DNA of 9,360 nucleotides from Patescibacteria group bacterium UBA2135 (GCA_002327685.1 DCXN01000027.1:1-9360); one strand, 5' to 3'. Counted from the first letter of the stretch, positions 1 through 6,561 are shown. The notes: generated from the sequence alone by a model not told the origin. A program made the numbers and translations.

Positions 1-1010
1 CGCTTCGCGATAATACTCTTTTTGTATGTCCCCAAATGCTCAAGTGCGATGCCAGTTCCCTTCGCAACGCAATAAAGCGCATCATCTGCCAAAGATGCTT
101 TGACACCCGTGCGCCTGAAAACAAGTTCTGGGAAATTTCGCAGTTGGGAAGTTCCGCCTGTCATAATAATCCCATGGTCAATAATATCAGCCGAAAGCTC
201 CGGCGGCGTTTCTTGTAAAATATCTTTAATTGCTTTTATCATCTCTCGTAATTCAGGCGCAATTGCTTTTACTACCTCATTGGTTGAAACTTGGGCCGAA
301 CGCGGAAGCCCTGCAATAAAATCACGACCCTTAATGGTAAGTATTATTTCTTCTTCAATTGAAACTGCCGAACCAACTTTAATTTTCACTTCTTCAGCCG
401 TCTTGTCGCCAATTGCTAAGTTAAATGTCTTTTTAATGTAATCGGCGATTGCATTATCAATGCGGTTACCTGCACACTTGACTGATTTTGACGCCACTAT
501 ACCGCCAAGAGAAATAACAGCAACGTCTGTCGTGCCGCCGCCGATGTCAACAATCATATGTCCTCGCGCGGCATGAATGGGAACACCGGCACCTATTGCC
601 GCCAGAATTGGTTCTTTCACGACATATGCGTTTTTCGCTCCCGCCTTAATTGCGGCTTCAACAACAGCTCGACGCTCTGTAGAAGAAACACCCGCCGGCA
701 CTGAAATTAATACGTCGGGTTTAAAGATATTCCACTTACCAAGCGCCTTATCAATGTAATAGCGGAGCATCGCCTCGGTTACACGATAATCGGCAATCAC
801 ACCATCTTTCATCGGTCTATACGCAATGATGCTATCGGGAGTTTTGCCAATCATACCTTTTGCTTCAAGCCCTACAGCAAGAATTTTGTTGTCTTCTATT
901 GAAATGGCAACTACTGATGGTTCATTTAATACCACCTTTTTGCCTGGAACGTACACAAGTGTGTTTGCAGTTCCAAGGTCAATGCCTAGTTTTTTTGAAA
1001 ATAAAGACAT
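1..1010 (-). CDS. mreB: Rod-shape-determining protein MreB (3' end cut by window edge)
   Basis: Actin-like ATPase that forms membrane-associated filaments and guides cell-wall elongation. I translated 336 residues from an ATG at 1010 down to the window edge with no stop, so only the last few residues should be missing (the family is about 330-350 aa). Visible actin-fold motifs are phosphate 1 GIDLGTANT (residues 9-17), VPAGVSSTERRAV (104-116), EPILAAIGAG (133-142), phosphate 2 VDIGGGTTDV (154-163) and the adenosine motif MTGGTSQL (283-290). There is no clear ribosome binding site or -10 box in the 83 bp before the ATG. It is therefore probably read from the murA transcript upstream, or from an unrecognised start within the heptamer-repeat gap. 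The identification is firm; co-transcription is an inference. Confidence 0.96.
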   Translation of the reverse strand, partial: MSLFSKKLGIDLGTANTLVYVPGKKVVLNEPSVVAISIEDNKILAVGLEAKGMIGKTPDSIIAYRPMKDGVIADYRVTEAMLRYYIDKALGKWNIFKPDVLISVPAGVSSTERRAVVEAAIKAGAKNAYVVKEPILAAIGAGVPIHAARGHMIVDIGGGTTDVAVISLGGIVASKSVKCAGNRIDNAIADYIKKTFNLAIGDKTAEEVKIKVGSAVSIEEEIILTIKGRDFIAGLPRSAQVSTNEVVKAIAPELREMIKAIKDILQETPPELSADIIDHGIIMTGGTSQLRNFPELVFRRTGVKASLADDALYCVAKGTGIALEHLGTYKKSIIAK

Positions 1011-1013
1011 GCC

Positions 1014-1091
1014 AACTAGGCTTTAGACTTAAGGCTTTAGGCTTTAGGAATTTTCATCTTTCCTGGTGCCTAGTGCCTAGCGCCTAGCGCC
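1014..1091. repeat. Degenerate 7-bp-period repeat tract between murA and mreB
   Basis: Two heptamer runs fill most of the gap. The first is 1014-1048 in the register aactagg/ctttaga/cttaagg/ctttagg/ctttagg. The second is 1062-1089 in the register cctggtg/cctagtg/cctagcg/cctagcg. The period is exactly 7 and the cores are related (CTTTAGG and CCTAGNG). No gene or terminator is visible in the gap. Tracts with the same period but other cores lie after priA and before the S1 gene. Confidence 0.8.
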
Positions 1092-1093
1092 TT

Positions 1094-2380
1094 TTATGTA
1101 ACTCTCTCAATATTGACTCCAATTGCTTGCAGTCTCTCTTCAATCCTCTCATACCCTCTATCAATATTGTATACATTATGTATAACCGACTGTCCTTTGG
1201 CAATCACAGTCGCAATAACAAACGCAAGACCAGCGCGCAAGTCAGGACTTTTTACTTCTCTACCAGAAAGCGCTGTAGGGCCATGTACAATAATTCTGTG
1301 CGGATCACAAACATCAATGCGCGCACCCATCCGTATCAAATCTGGCACATAGGCAAGACGTCCCTCAAAAATGGTTTCAAATACATGCGACTGACCATGA
1401 GCTTGTGTTAAAAAGATTGTCATAGGCGCTTGCAAGTCCGTCGGAAAGCCGGGATATTCGCGAGTTTCAACGTCAGTTGGTTGAAACTTTACTGAAGTAG
1501 GATTACTCACTAAAATAGAATCTTTTTCAACATCTATGTGTACACCAGAATGTTTCAATGTCTCTGTAAGTATTTCCAAATGCGTCGGGTCACATTTTTT
1601 AATCTCAACTTTTTTTCCTGTAAGTGCCGCAAGTATTAGAAAACTCCCTGTTTCAATACGATCCGGCGGAGTTTGATAGACCTCTCGTCCAGAACGAAGC
1701 GATTTACTGCCGATAATTTCAATCGTTGATGTGCCAGCGCCAGAGATCTTTGCGCCGCACGCATTGAGAAATTCTGCTAACGCAACAATTTCAGGTTCTT
1801 GCGCTGAATTTTTAAGAATAGTTTTGCCGTGCGCTAGCGTCGCTGCCATCATAAGGGTCTCCGTTGCAGTAACACTCGGTTTTTTAAACACAATAGTTGC
1901 GCCATGCAATGTCTTCTTGGGCGCTTTAAATACATGTTGCTTTCCATCGTGAAAATATTGCGCGCCCATTTTTTCAAAACCATCAATGAAAAGATCAATT
2001 GGACGCTCGCCAATCACGCATCCGCCCGGATGCGGAAGTGAAACAGCGCCAAAACGGGAAAGCAATGGCCCCAAAAGCACTATTGATGCACGCATTCTTT
2101 GCGCAAGGTCTGTTGGTAAATCCGTCTTAACTTTTTGTGGAGTTGTAAGAGTATATTTCCCTCTTTTTTCATCTATGACAGAAACACCGATTTCTTCCAG
2201 AATATCATTCATTCGTTTTACATCCTCAATATCAGGAACATTTTTAAGAGCGATACCATCTTTAAATAATATTGATGCCGCGAGAGCCTTAAGCGCCGCG
2301 TTTTTTGCACCCTTAACCTCAATGCTTCCAGAAAGTTTTTTCTTACCGCCTAAACCATTTATAATAAATCTATCGGGCAT
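1094..2380 (-). CDS. murA: UDP-N-acetylglucosamine 1-carboxyvinyltransferase MurA
   Basis: Cytoplasmic enolpyruvyl transferase that moves the enolpyruvyl group of PEP to UDP-GlcNAc, the first committed step of peptidoglycan synthesis. The protein is 428 aa, close to the usual length of about 420. Seen motifs are GAKNAALK near the N-terminus (substrate Lys-Asn pair), the loop HPGGCVIGERPID with the PEP-binding Cys at residue 121 (the fosfomycin target, so no Cys-to-Asp resistance form), FPTDLQAP with the general-base Asp (about residue 315), and the C-terminal NIDRGYERIEERL. The frame also opens at a GTG at 2413. I prefer the ATG at 2380 because the protein then starts MPDRFIING, as the family does, and because a promoter -10 ends exactly 7 bp upstream of it. 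There is no ribosome binding site. The protein supplies precursor for the wall whose synthesis MreB organises. Confidence 0.97.
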   Translation of the reverse strand: MPDRFIINGLGGKKKLSGSIEVKGAKNAALKALAASILFKDGIALKNVPDIEDVKRMNDILEEIGVSVIDEKRGKYTLTTPQKVKTDLPTDLAQRMRASIVLLGPLLSRFGAVSLPHPGGCVIGERPIDLFIDGFEKMGAQYFHDGKQHVFKAPKKTLHGATIVFKKPSVTATETLMMAATLAHGKTILKNSAQEPEIVALAEFLNACGAKISGAGTSTIEIIGSKSLRSGREVYQTPPDRIETGSFLILAALTGKKVEIKKCDPTHLEILTETLKHSGVHIDVEKDSILVSNPTSVKFQPTDVETREYPGFPTDLQAPMTIFLTQAHGQSHVFETIFEGRLAYVPDLIRMGARIDVCDPHRIIVHGPTALSGREVKSPDLRAGLAFVIATVIAKGQSVIHNVYNIDRGYERIEERLQAIGVNIERVT

Positions 2381-2386
2381 ATTTTC

Positions 2387-2415
2387 ATAATATGTTTTTT
2401 TATACAGTTTCACAA
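2387..2415 (-). promoter_or_regulatory. Predicted murA promoter giving a leaderless mRNA
   Basis: On the minus strand TTGTGA (2415-2410) and TATTAT (2392-2387) are separated by 17 bp. The -10 box ends 7 bp before the A of the murA ATG at 2380, so transcription is predicted to start at or next to the start codon. The GTG candidate at 2413 would lie upstream of this start, which supports the shorter MurA. Confidence 0.55.
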
Positions 2416-2425
2416 ATATTAAGAT

Positions 2426-2457
2426 TAAAACAAAAGAGCACTCTCGCTTGAGTGCTC
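2426..2457 (-). terminator. Rho-independent terminator of the 93-aa orphan gene
   Basis: GAGCACTC (2436-2443) and GAGTGCTC (2450-2457) form a perfect 8-bp stem with a 6-nt loop. On the minus strand it is followed by TTTTGTTTT. It begins about 25 bp after the stop of the 2482-2763 gene and isolates that gene from murA. Confidence 0.85.
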
Positions 2458-2481
2458 AATGCTTTTTGATTAATTAAATTC

Positions 2482-2763
2482 TTAATCCTCATCTCCGTGC
2501 GAAAAATCGCCAATTTCCATTAATACTCGCGTTTCATCCGATTTTAACCTTTCAGACCAAACCAGGCTGATACCATGCCGTTTATATGTCTTGTCCGCAA
2601 GTTCAAACACCACCCCTTTAAGAAAAGTCTTCGCGGCGGCTTCTGCTTCTTCGTCGGTGTTTGCTTTAATAACCCTGTATATGGTATCCCATAAGACTTC
2701 ACGACAACCCGTAGAATCAATTTCATCGCCCTTATACGGCTTTTGATATTTAAGTTGATACAT
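2482..2763 (-). CDS. Uncharacterised 93-aa acidic soluble protein
   Basis: I do not recognise this family. The frame is open from 2826, but the start is set at the ATG at 2763 (MYQLKYQKPYKGDE). A Shine-Dalgarno AAGGGAG lies 8 nt upstream of it, and a well-formed promoter occupies the region where a longer start (TTG at 2826) would fall. The product has no signal peptide or membrane segment. A central stretch rich in Ala and Glu (EEAEAAAKTFLKGVVFEL) looks helical, and the C-terminus is acidic (SHGDED). There is a single Cys (TGCREV). It is monocistronic, with its own promoter upstream and terminator downstream, and it is divergent from priA. The codon pattern and the dedicated signals argue that it is a real expressed gene. 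The function is unknown. Confidence 0.8.
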   Translation of the reverse strand: MYQLKYQKPYKGDEIDSTGCREVLWDTIYRVIKANTDEEAEAAAKTFLKGVVFELADKTYKRHGISLVWSERLKSDETRVLMEIGDFSHGDED

Positions 2764-2798
2764 TAAGTCGCTCCCTTTTTCAAGATTATCTGTATTAC

Positions 2799-2826
2799 AT
2801 ACTATATTGCACCTTATGCATGTCAA
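2799..2826 (-). promoter_or_regulatory. Sigma-70-type promoter of the 93-aa orphan
   Basis: On the minus strand a perfect -35 TTGACA (2826-2821) is followed by a 16-bp spacer and a -10 TAGTAT (2804-2799, 4 of 6 consensus). The predicted leader is about 30 nt and carries the ribosome binding site AAGGGAG. Confidence 0.7.
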
Positions 2827-2832
2827 GCTCCA

Positions 2833-2927
2833 GCCTTGCGGGTCAGGTTATCCACAAGATATCCACATGTAAGGCCGTCCACATGTAAGGCCGGGCCTTG
2901 CGGATAAAATGTGAGTTGAAAATAAGG
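2833..2927 (+). repeat. DnaA-box-like repeat module 1, upstream of priA
   Basis: This module contains a perfect DnaA consensus box TTATCCACA (2848-2856) and a one-mismatch box ATATCCACA (2859-2867), 11 bp apart start to start. A 16-bp sequence, TCCACATGTAAGGCCG, is then present twice in exact tandem (2862-2877 and 2878-2893). The module begins with GCCTTGCG and ends with GTTGAAAATAAGG. The same order of blocks recurs at 6479-6561. It fills the divergent gap between the 93-aa gene and priA, so it may act on priA expression. DnaA binding is an inference from the consensus only. Confidence 0.6.
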
Positions 2928-2950
2928 TGTATATTTGAGAAAATGTAAGC

Positions 2951-4930
2951 ATGTTTATTGTTGATGTTATTCCCCTTTCTCGCGGCATACAAAAAGAGAC
3001 GCTTTCATACTTCACTTCCAAAAAAGTACCCCGCGGAGCAATTGTTTCTGTCCCGCTTCGCTTGAAAAATGTCGGAGCTATTGTTGTAGATATTCGCGAC
3101 GCAAAAACAGTAAAAACTGATATTAAGCAAGCTCATTACGGACTTAAAAAAGTCACTGGCACAGTTACGGCACGTTTCTTTCTACCAGAATTTATAGAAG
3201 CAGCAGAATACACCGCCAATTATTTTGCTTCAGGAACAGGCGCTATTATTGAAACATTGACACCGTCTTCTATCCTTAACGAATTAACGAAAGAAACATT
3301 TTTGCATCAAAATCACTCTAGAAAGACAACGCGAAAAGGAAAGACAACGACACAAAAATACACGTTTCAAGCACCAAACAAAGAGCGCTTCGCCGCATAT
3401 AAAGGCATCATTCGTGAGGAGTTTGCAAAGGGTAATTCGGTATTTTTCTGCACACCAACAGTAGATGACATCGCACAAATAGTCTCATCTCTTTGTCGTG
3501 GTATTGAAGAGCGTACACATGTTCTTCATAGCGGTATTTCTAAACGAAAGTTTCTTGATGCATGGAATACAGCCGTGTTAAACAAGCATCCTGTGTTGAT
3601 CATCGGAACAGGCAGCATATTAAGCATGCCGCGACACGACGTCAACACAATAATCATTGATGCCGAACATAATTGGGCATACAAACGGGAGCGGCGACCA
3701 TTTGTTGATATACGCATTTTTGCAGAATATTTTGCAAATGCACTGGGTAGAAGACTTATTGTGGGAGGAGCGGTACTCCGTGTTGAAACACTTTACCGAA
3801 ATGAAATAGGTGAATTTACTCACTTTGCACCTCCGATATCTCGTCCTCTTTCCTCCGCTGAACAAGTATTCGTTGATATGCGAAAAACACATACCCCGCT
3901 CCAACTTACTTCAAAGACATTTACCATCATCAGTGAAAAACTCAAAGTGGCCCTTGAAGATGCCCAAGAAGATAATCAAAATGTTTTTCTTTTTGTATCC
4001 CGCAGGGGACTGTTTCCGGTTACGCTTTGTAGTGACTGCGGCAAAGTGGTTTCGTGCCGCAATTGCGCCGTACCGGTTGTTCTTCACAAACAGACACCGC
4101 GTAAGAACTCTCAGACAGAGGAGGAAAAACGAATGTTCTTATGTCATAAATGTGGAGAAAAAAATGTTGTGATAGATCGCTGTCAAAACTGCGACAGCTG
4201 GCGTTTGACACCGCTTGGTATTGGTATAGTGCATGTTGAAGAGAAAATCAAAGAACTTTTTCCTAATGCAAAAGTCATCCGGGTTGATAAAGACAGTGCG
4301 TCAACAAAAAAGAAAGCGGCGGCATTGCTAAAAGAATTTTTGGAAACGCCCGGAAGTATACTCATTGGCACCGAAATGGCACTTAATCTTCTGCATAAAA
4401 AAATTGCCGTAACAGCAGCTGTTTCAGTTGACTCACTTTTTGCCTTGCCGAGCTTTCGTACAAATGAACGAGTATTCAATTTACTTATGCGCTTGAGAGA
4501 AAAATCAGTAAAAAAATTTATTATACAGAGCCGGATACCAGAGACTCCTTTATTTCAGCATGTTTTAAACGGAAACATTACAGATTTTTATAAAGAAGAA
4601 ATTGACGCGCGGAAAACATTTGGATATCCTCCATTTTCTACGTTAATAAAACTCACATACACGGGAACCAAACAGCAGACGGAAAAAGAGATGTCTCGTA
4701 TTAAAAGACATCTTGACGGATATGATCTTCAGATTTTCCCAGCATTTACATCAAAAATACGTGGAAAATATATTACACACGCCGTGGTGAAAATCGCGCG
4801 CGGCAAAGACAAGCCGGGCGGAGGCCCTGCCTCTTTGCGCGGCAAATGGCCCGATAAAAAACTGATTTCACTTTTACGAACACTTCCACCGTCTATCTCG
4901 GTGAATGTTGATCCAGAACACCTGTTGTGA
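2951..4930 (+). CDS. priA: Degenerate PriA (primosomal protein N'), helicase motifs lost
   Basis: PriA normally restarts replication at stalled forks as a superfamily-2 helicase. This copy is 659 aa (E. coli 732) and starts at the ATG at 2951. The N-terminal 3'-fork-binding domain is recognisable (residues 1-105). All eight zinc cysteines remain as four CXXC pairs (360/363, 369/372, 398/401, 411/414), as do the RRG of motif IV (351-353), GTEM of motif V (473-476), and the C-terminal domain including YPPF (559-562). The ATPase residues are gone. The Walker A site is replaced by QAPNKERF (140-147), DEEH reads DAEH (237-240), the GSATP of motif III reads GGAVL (272-276), and the GRAGR of motif VI is absent (about 509-520). 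The frame is intact over 1980 bp, so this is not a decayed pseudogene. I infer a non-helicase fork-binding or scaffold protein. No ribosome binding site is obvious; the TATATT at 2930 is a weak -10 candidate. Confidence 0.9.
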   Translation: MFIVDVIPLSRGIQKETLSYFTSKKVPRGAIVSVPLRLKNVGAIVVDIRDAKTVKTDIKQAHYGLKKVTGTVTARFFLPEFIEAAEYTANYFASGTGAIIETLTPSSILNELTKETFLHQNHSRKTTRKGKTTTQKYTFQAPNKERFAAYKGIIREEFAKGNSVFFCTPTVDDIAQIVSSLCRGIEERTHVLHSGISKRKFLDAWNTAVLNKHPVLIIGTGSILSMPRHDVNTIIIDAEHNWAYKRERRPFVDIRIFAEYFANALGRRLIVGGAVLRVETLYRNEIGEFTHFAPPISRPLSSAEQVFVDMRKTHTPLQLTSKTFTIISEKLKVALEDAQEDNQNVFLFVSRRGLFPVTLCSDCGKVVSCRNCAVPVVLHKQTPRKNSQTEEEKRMFLCHKCGEKNVVIDRCQNCDSWRLTPLGIGIVHVEEKIKELFPNAKVIRVDKDSASTKKKAAALLKEFLETPGSILIGTEMALNLLHKKIAVTAAVSVDSLFALPSFRTNERVFNLLMRLREKSVKKFIIQSRIPETPLFQHVLNGNITDFYKEEIDARKTFGYPPFSTLIKLTYTGTKQQTEKEMSRIKRHLDGYDLQIFPAFTSKIRGKYITHAVVKIARGKDKPGGGPASLRGKWPDKKLISLLRTLPPSISVNVDPEHLL

Positions 4931-4975
4931 TTTAAGATATATGATTTAAGATTTTAGATTTCAAATTGCAAATTT
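4931..4975. repeat. Degenerate 7-bp-period tract after priA
   Basis: Directly after the priA stop six heptamers follow in register: tttaaga, tatatga, tttaaga, ttttaga, tttcaaa, ttgcaaa, then ttt. The tract runs into the priA terminator. It has the same period as the tracts at 1014-1091 and 7994-8028 but an AT-rich core. Confidence 0.7.
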
Positions 4976-4978
4976 ACC

Positions 4979-5015
4979 ATAGGCTAATTCGTGCGAATTA
5001 GCCTATAGATTTTTG
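4979..5015 (+). terminator. Rho-independent terminator of priA
   Basis: ATAGGCTAATTCG (4979-4991) and its complement CGAATTAGCCTAT (4994-5006) form a 13-bp perfect inverted repeat with a very short centre, followed by agATTTTT. The stem is symmetrical and could work on both strands, but the T run is on the plus side. Confidence 0.85.
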
Positions 5016-5081
5016 TTGGGCAACTGGTATATATTACCCAAGGGCTTTGTTATTGACTTTTCTCTATTTTTATGCTAGGCT
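5016..5081 (+). promoter_or_regulatory. Promoter of the 91-aa orphan, with an upstream interrupted palindrome
   Basis: -35 TTGACT (5053-5058), 17-bp spacer, -10 TAGGCT (5076-5081) with an extended TGC before it. Just upstream, TTGGGCAA (5016-5023) and TTACCCAA (5034-5041) form an 8-bp inverted repeat with one mismatch around GGTATATATTACC, which could be an operator. The leader from about 5088 to the ATG at 5142 is about 54 nt. Confidence 0.5.
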
Positions 5082-5141
5082 AGTTAACAGAGTACGCTTA
5101 CGTTTTCTTCTTCAAAAACTACCATAAAAGGGGAACAGACA

Positions 5142-5417
5142 ATGGCGATAGTGAATGCACGTATTTTTCTTAAAGAACGGATTGAATCATTTGAGTCGCA
5201 GCCAGAATACGACCCAAGTCAACTAGAGCTACTAATCCTCAAGTTTGCTCTGCTAATGGTCAAGTCCGATGTTGAGTTAAATGATTCACAGATAAAGGGA
5301 ATAAATATATGGCTTCACGCGATCAGTATATTTGAGCCAAATGAACCTAAGTTTTCCACCATTCATGGGATGGAGTTAGCGAATTCTATCAACATATGCT
5401 ATCGTCCCACGCAATAA
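5142..5417 (+). CDS. Uncharacterised 91-aa protein
   Basis: I do not recognise this family. The ATG at 5142 has a strong ribosome binding site (AAAGGGGA, 8 nt upstream), and the gene is framed by its own promoter (5053-5081) and terminator (5436-5460). The product starts MAIVNARIFLKERI and appears mostly helical. A hydrophobic stretch around residues 28-40 (ELLILKFALLMVK) is too short and interrupted to be a confident membrane segment. One Cys sits near the C-terminus (NICYRPT). It lies between priA and def but shares no transcript signals with either, so neighbours give no functional hint. It is probably a real, independently regulated gene. Confidence 0.75.
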   Translation: MAIVNARIFLKERIESFESQPEYDPSQLELLILKFALLMVKSDVELNDSQIKGINIWLHAISIFEPNEPKFSTIHGMELANSINICYRPTQ

Positions 5418-5435
5418 ACCCATCAATCGCGAAAG

Positions 5436-5460
5436 ACCCGCCGGTTGGTGGGTTTTTCTT
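5436..5460 (+). terminator. Rho-independent terminator after the 91-aa gene
   Basis: ACCCGCC (5436-5442) pairs with GGTGGGT (5447-5453) around the loop GGTT, with one G-T pair, followed by TTTTTCTTTTT. It starts 18 bp after the stop codon. Its T tract runs straight into the def promoter. Confidence 0.88.
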
Positions 5461-5476
5461 TTTACGGAACACGTTA

Positions 5477-5485
5477 TGTTATAAT
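5477..5485 (+). promoter_or_regulatory. Extended -10 promoter of def, leaderless
   Basis: TGTTATAAT (5477-5485) is a perfect extended -10 (TGnTATAAT). It ends 7 bp before the A of the def ATG at 5492, predicting a transcript that starts at the start codon. No convincing -35 is seen (tctttt at 5457-5462), as expected for extended -10 promoters. Confidence 0.7.
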
Positions 5486-5491
5486 GCAAAT

Positions 5492-6031
5492 ATGGTGAAA
5501 ATTTTACAGAAAGAGGAAAAAACTCTGCATGAAGTTGCATCACAGGTACCTGTTGCGGAAATCGAGACTCCAAAGATACAAAAAATTATTGCCGACATGA
5601 AAACAGCAATGCACTCGCAAGATGATGCTGTTGCAATTGCTGCGCCACAAATTGGCATATTGCTTCGCATTTTTGTCGTCTCTGGTAGAGCACTTTTGTC
5701 AGAAGAAGAAATGAAAGAAATGGATGAGCACACAAAAATTCCTGCTGACCAGGTGTTTATAAATCCGGAAATTATAAAAAAATCTAAAAAAGAATTTTGG
5801 GCACACGAGGGTTGTCTGTCAGTGAGATGGCTCTACGGAGAAGTGAAGCGCGCTGAAAAAGTTACAATAAATGCATATGGCGAGAATGGAGAGAAAATCA
5901 TCCGCGGAGCGTCAAAGCTGCTTGCGCAAATTTTTCAACATGAAGTGGAGCATCTCGACGGAAAACTTTTTATTGACAGAGCGCGAAACATTGAAGAGAT
6001 TCCGCCTGAGGATCAAGGTGAGAAAACATAA
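5492..6031 (+). CDS. def: Peptide deformylase
   Basis: Metalloenzyme that removes the N-formyl group from nascent polypeptides at the ribosome exit. The protein is 179 aa, normal for the family. The three signature motifs are present: motif I AVAIAAPQIG (residues 46-55, Gln53), motif II HEGCLS (105-110, metal ligand Cys108) and motif III QHEVEHLDG (149-157, ligands His150 and His154, catalytic Glu151). Motif I usually reads GxGxAAxQ; here both glycines are alanine, a conservative oddity. The frame is open from 5396, but upstream codons cover the preceding terminator. The ATG at 5492 (MVKILQKEEKTL) fits the family start and sits at the predicted transcription start, with no ribosome binding site. 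No terminator with a T tail is seen on the plus strand after the stop; the next gene is convergent. Confidence 0.96.
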   Translation: MVKILQKEEKTLHEVASQVPVAEIETPKIQKIIADMKTAMHSQDDAVAIAAPQIGILLRIFVVSGRALLSEEEMKEMDEHTKIPADQVFINPEIIKKSKKEFWAHEGCLSVRWLYGEVKRAEKVTINAYGENGEKIIRGASKLLAQIFQHEVEHLDGKLFIDRARNIEEIPPEDQGEKT

Positions 6032-6037
6032 ATCATT

Positions 6038-6068
6038 ATAAAAAATACCAGCTCCTTGTGAGAGCTGG
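6038..6068 (-). terminator. Terminator of the 57-aa membrane protein gene
   Basis: CCAGCTC (6048-6054) and GAGCTGG (6062-6068) form a 7-bp perfect stem with a 7-nt loop. On the minus strand it is followed by TATTTTTTAT. It lies between the convergent def and 57-aa genes and has a T tail only on the minus strand. Confidence 0.85.
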
Positions 6069-6090
6069 CAGACGTCAGTTTTAGCTTTGA

Positions 6091-6264
6091 CTAGTCCCGA
6101 GTCGCAAGGGCAGAAAATAAAATACCGACACCAAAGATGAACACTACTGTTGCAACAAGAAATGCTCCAGTAAATTCGTTATCCGCGGCAAAAGCCCAAA
6201 AAGCTAAAAAGGTGTTGATACTCGCAGAAAGGAACATTATTCCTGCTCTGATTCTATTCGACAT
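6091..6264 (-). CDS. Small 57-aa membrane protein with two predicted helices
   Basis: This short gene reads MSNRIRAGIMFLSASINTFL and ends SALATRD. It shows a basic N-terminus, a first hydrophobic helix at about residues 8-26, a short polar turn (ADNEFTG, 27-33), and a second helix at about 34-53. That pattern predicts a two-pass inner-membrane hairpin with both ends inside. The ATG at 6264 has an AAGGAG ribosome binding site 9 nt upstream. The gene has its own consensus-like promoter (6332-6359) and a terminator (6038-6068), so all expression signals are in place. I do not recognise the family and it has no catalytic motif. The stop is a TAG at 6093-6091. Confidence 0.82.
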   Translation of the reverse strand: MSNRIRAGIMFLSASINTFLAFWAFAADNEFTGAFLVATVVFIFGVGILFSALATRD

Positions 6265-6331
6265 TGTATTGTACTCCTTTTCATTGAGGTTTCGGGATTT
6301 ACGGTATATTCAAGCTTATTTTTCCATCTAC

Positions 6332-6359
6332 AGTATATCATACGCTGTCATCTTGTCAA
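6332..6359 (-). promoter_or_regulatory. Sigma-70-type promoter of the 57-aa membrane protein
   Basis: On the minus strand a perfect -35 TTGACA (6359-6354), a 16-bp spacer and -10 TATACT (6337-6332, 5 of 6) preceded by TGA form a strong promoter. The predicted leader is about 60 nt. Confidence 0.8.
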
Positions 6360-6409
6360 TAGCAAATACCTGCATAGACACGCTCACCACCCCTCTACCT
6401 TTAATTAAA

Positions 6410-6458
6410 AACCCCCTAAAGCCCCAAAATGCGAGGCATTTTGGGGCTTTAGGGGGTT
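6410..6458. repeat. 49-bp hairpin with a perfect 23-bp stem
   Basis: The left arm 6410-6432 (AACCCCCTAAAGCCCC and on to TGC) is the exact complement of 6436-6458, with a 3-nt centre GAG. On the minus strand the stem runs into TTTTTAATTAAAG, so it could terminate transcription coming from the right. No minus-strand gene is visible there. The length and perfection exceed the other terminators in the window. Confidence 0.75.
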
Positions 6459-6478
6459 GCAAGCCTCCACAATGTCCG

Positions 6479-6561
6479 GCCTTGCGTGTTTTCCACAGGT
6501 TATCCACGTGTAAAGCCTAACCTTGTAGCCATCTTTTTAGGGTTTTTGTTGAAAAATAAGG
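6479..6561 (+). repeat. DnaA-box-like repeat module 2
   Basis: Blocks occur in the same order as at 2833-2927: GCCTTGCG (6479-6486), two boxes TTTTCCACA (6489-6497) and TTATCCACG (6500-6508) spaced 11 bp, TGTAAAGCC (6509-6517), and GTTGAAAAATAAGG (6548-6561). Over the 29-nt box core, 24 positions match module 1 (2848-2876 against 6489-6517). It lies just upstream of the first short-ORF unit. Confidence 0.6.

Noticed and set aside
1014..1091. CRISPR array or direct-repeat array
   Set aside because: The units are 7 bp with no spacers.
2381..2413. Longer MurA from the GTG at 2413
   Set aside because: The extra 11 residues do not fit the family start, and the predicted promoter would lie inside them.
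2764..2826. Longer 114-aa form of the 93-aa protein from a TTG at 2826
   Set aside because: It would start inside the -35 box, and the strong ribosome binding site is placed for the ATG at 2763.
2833..2927. Chromosome origin
   Set aside because: Only two or three box-like sites, no AT-rich unwinding repeats and no dnaA, dnaN or rpmH nearby.
6137..6520. 127-codon plus-strand frame
   Set aside because: It is antisense to the well-supported 57-aa gene and its promoter, and crosses the 23-bp hairpin and the DnaA-box-like module.
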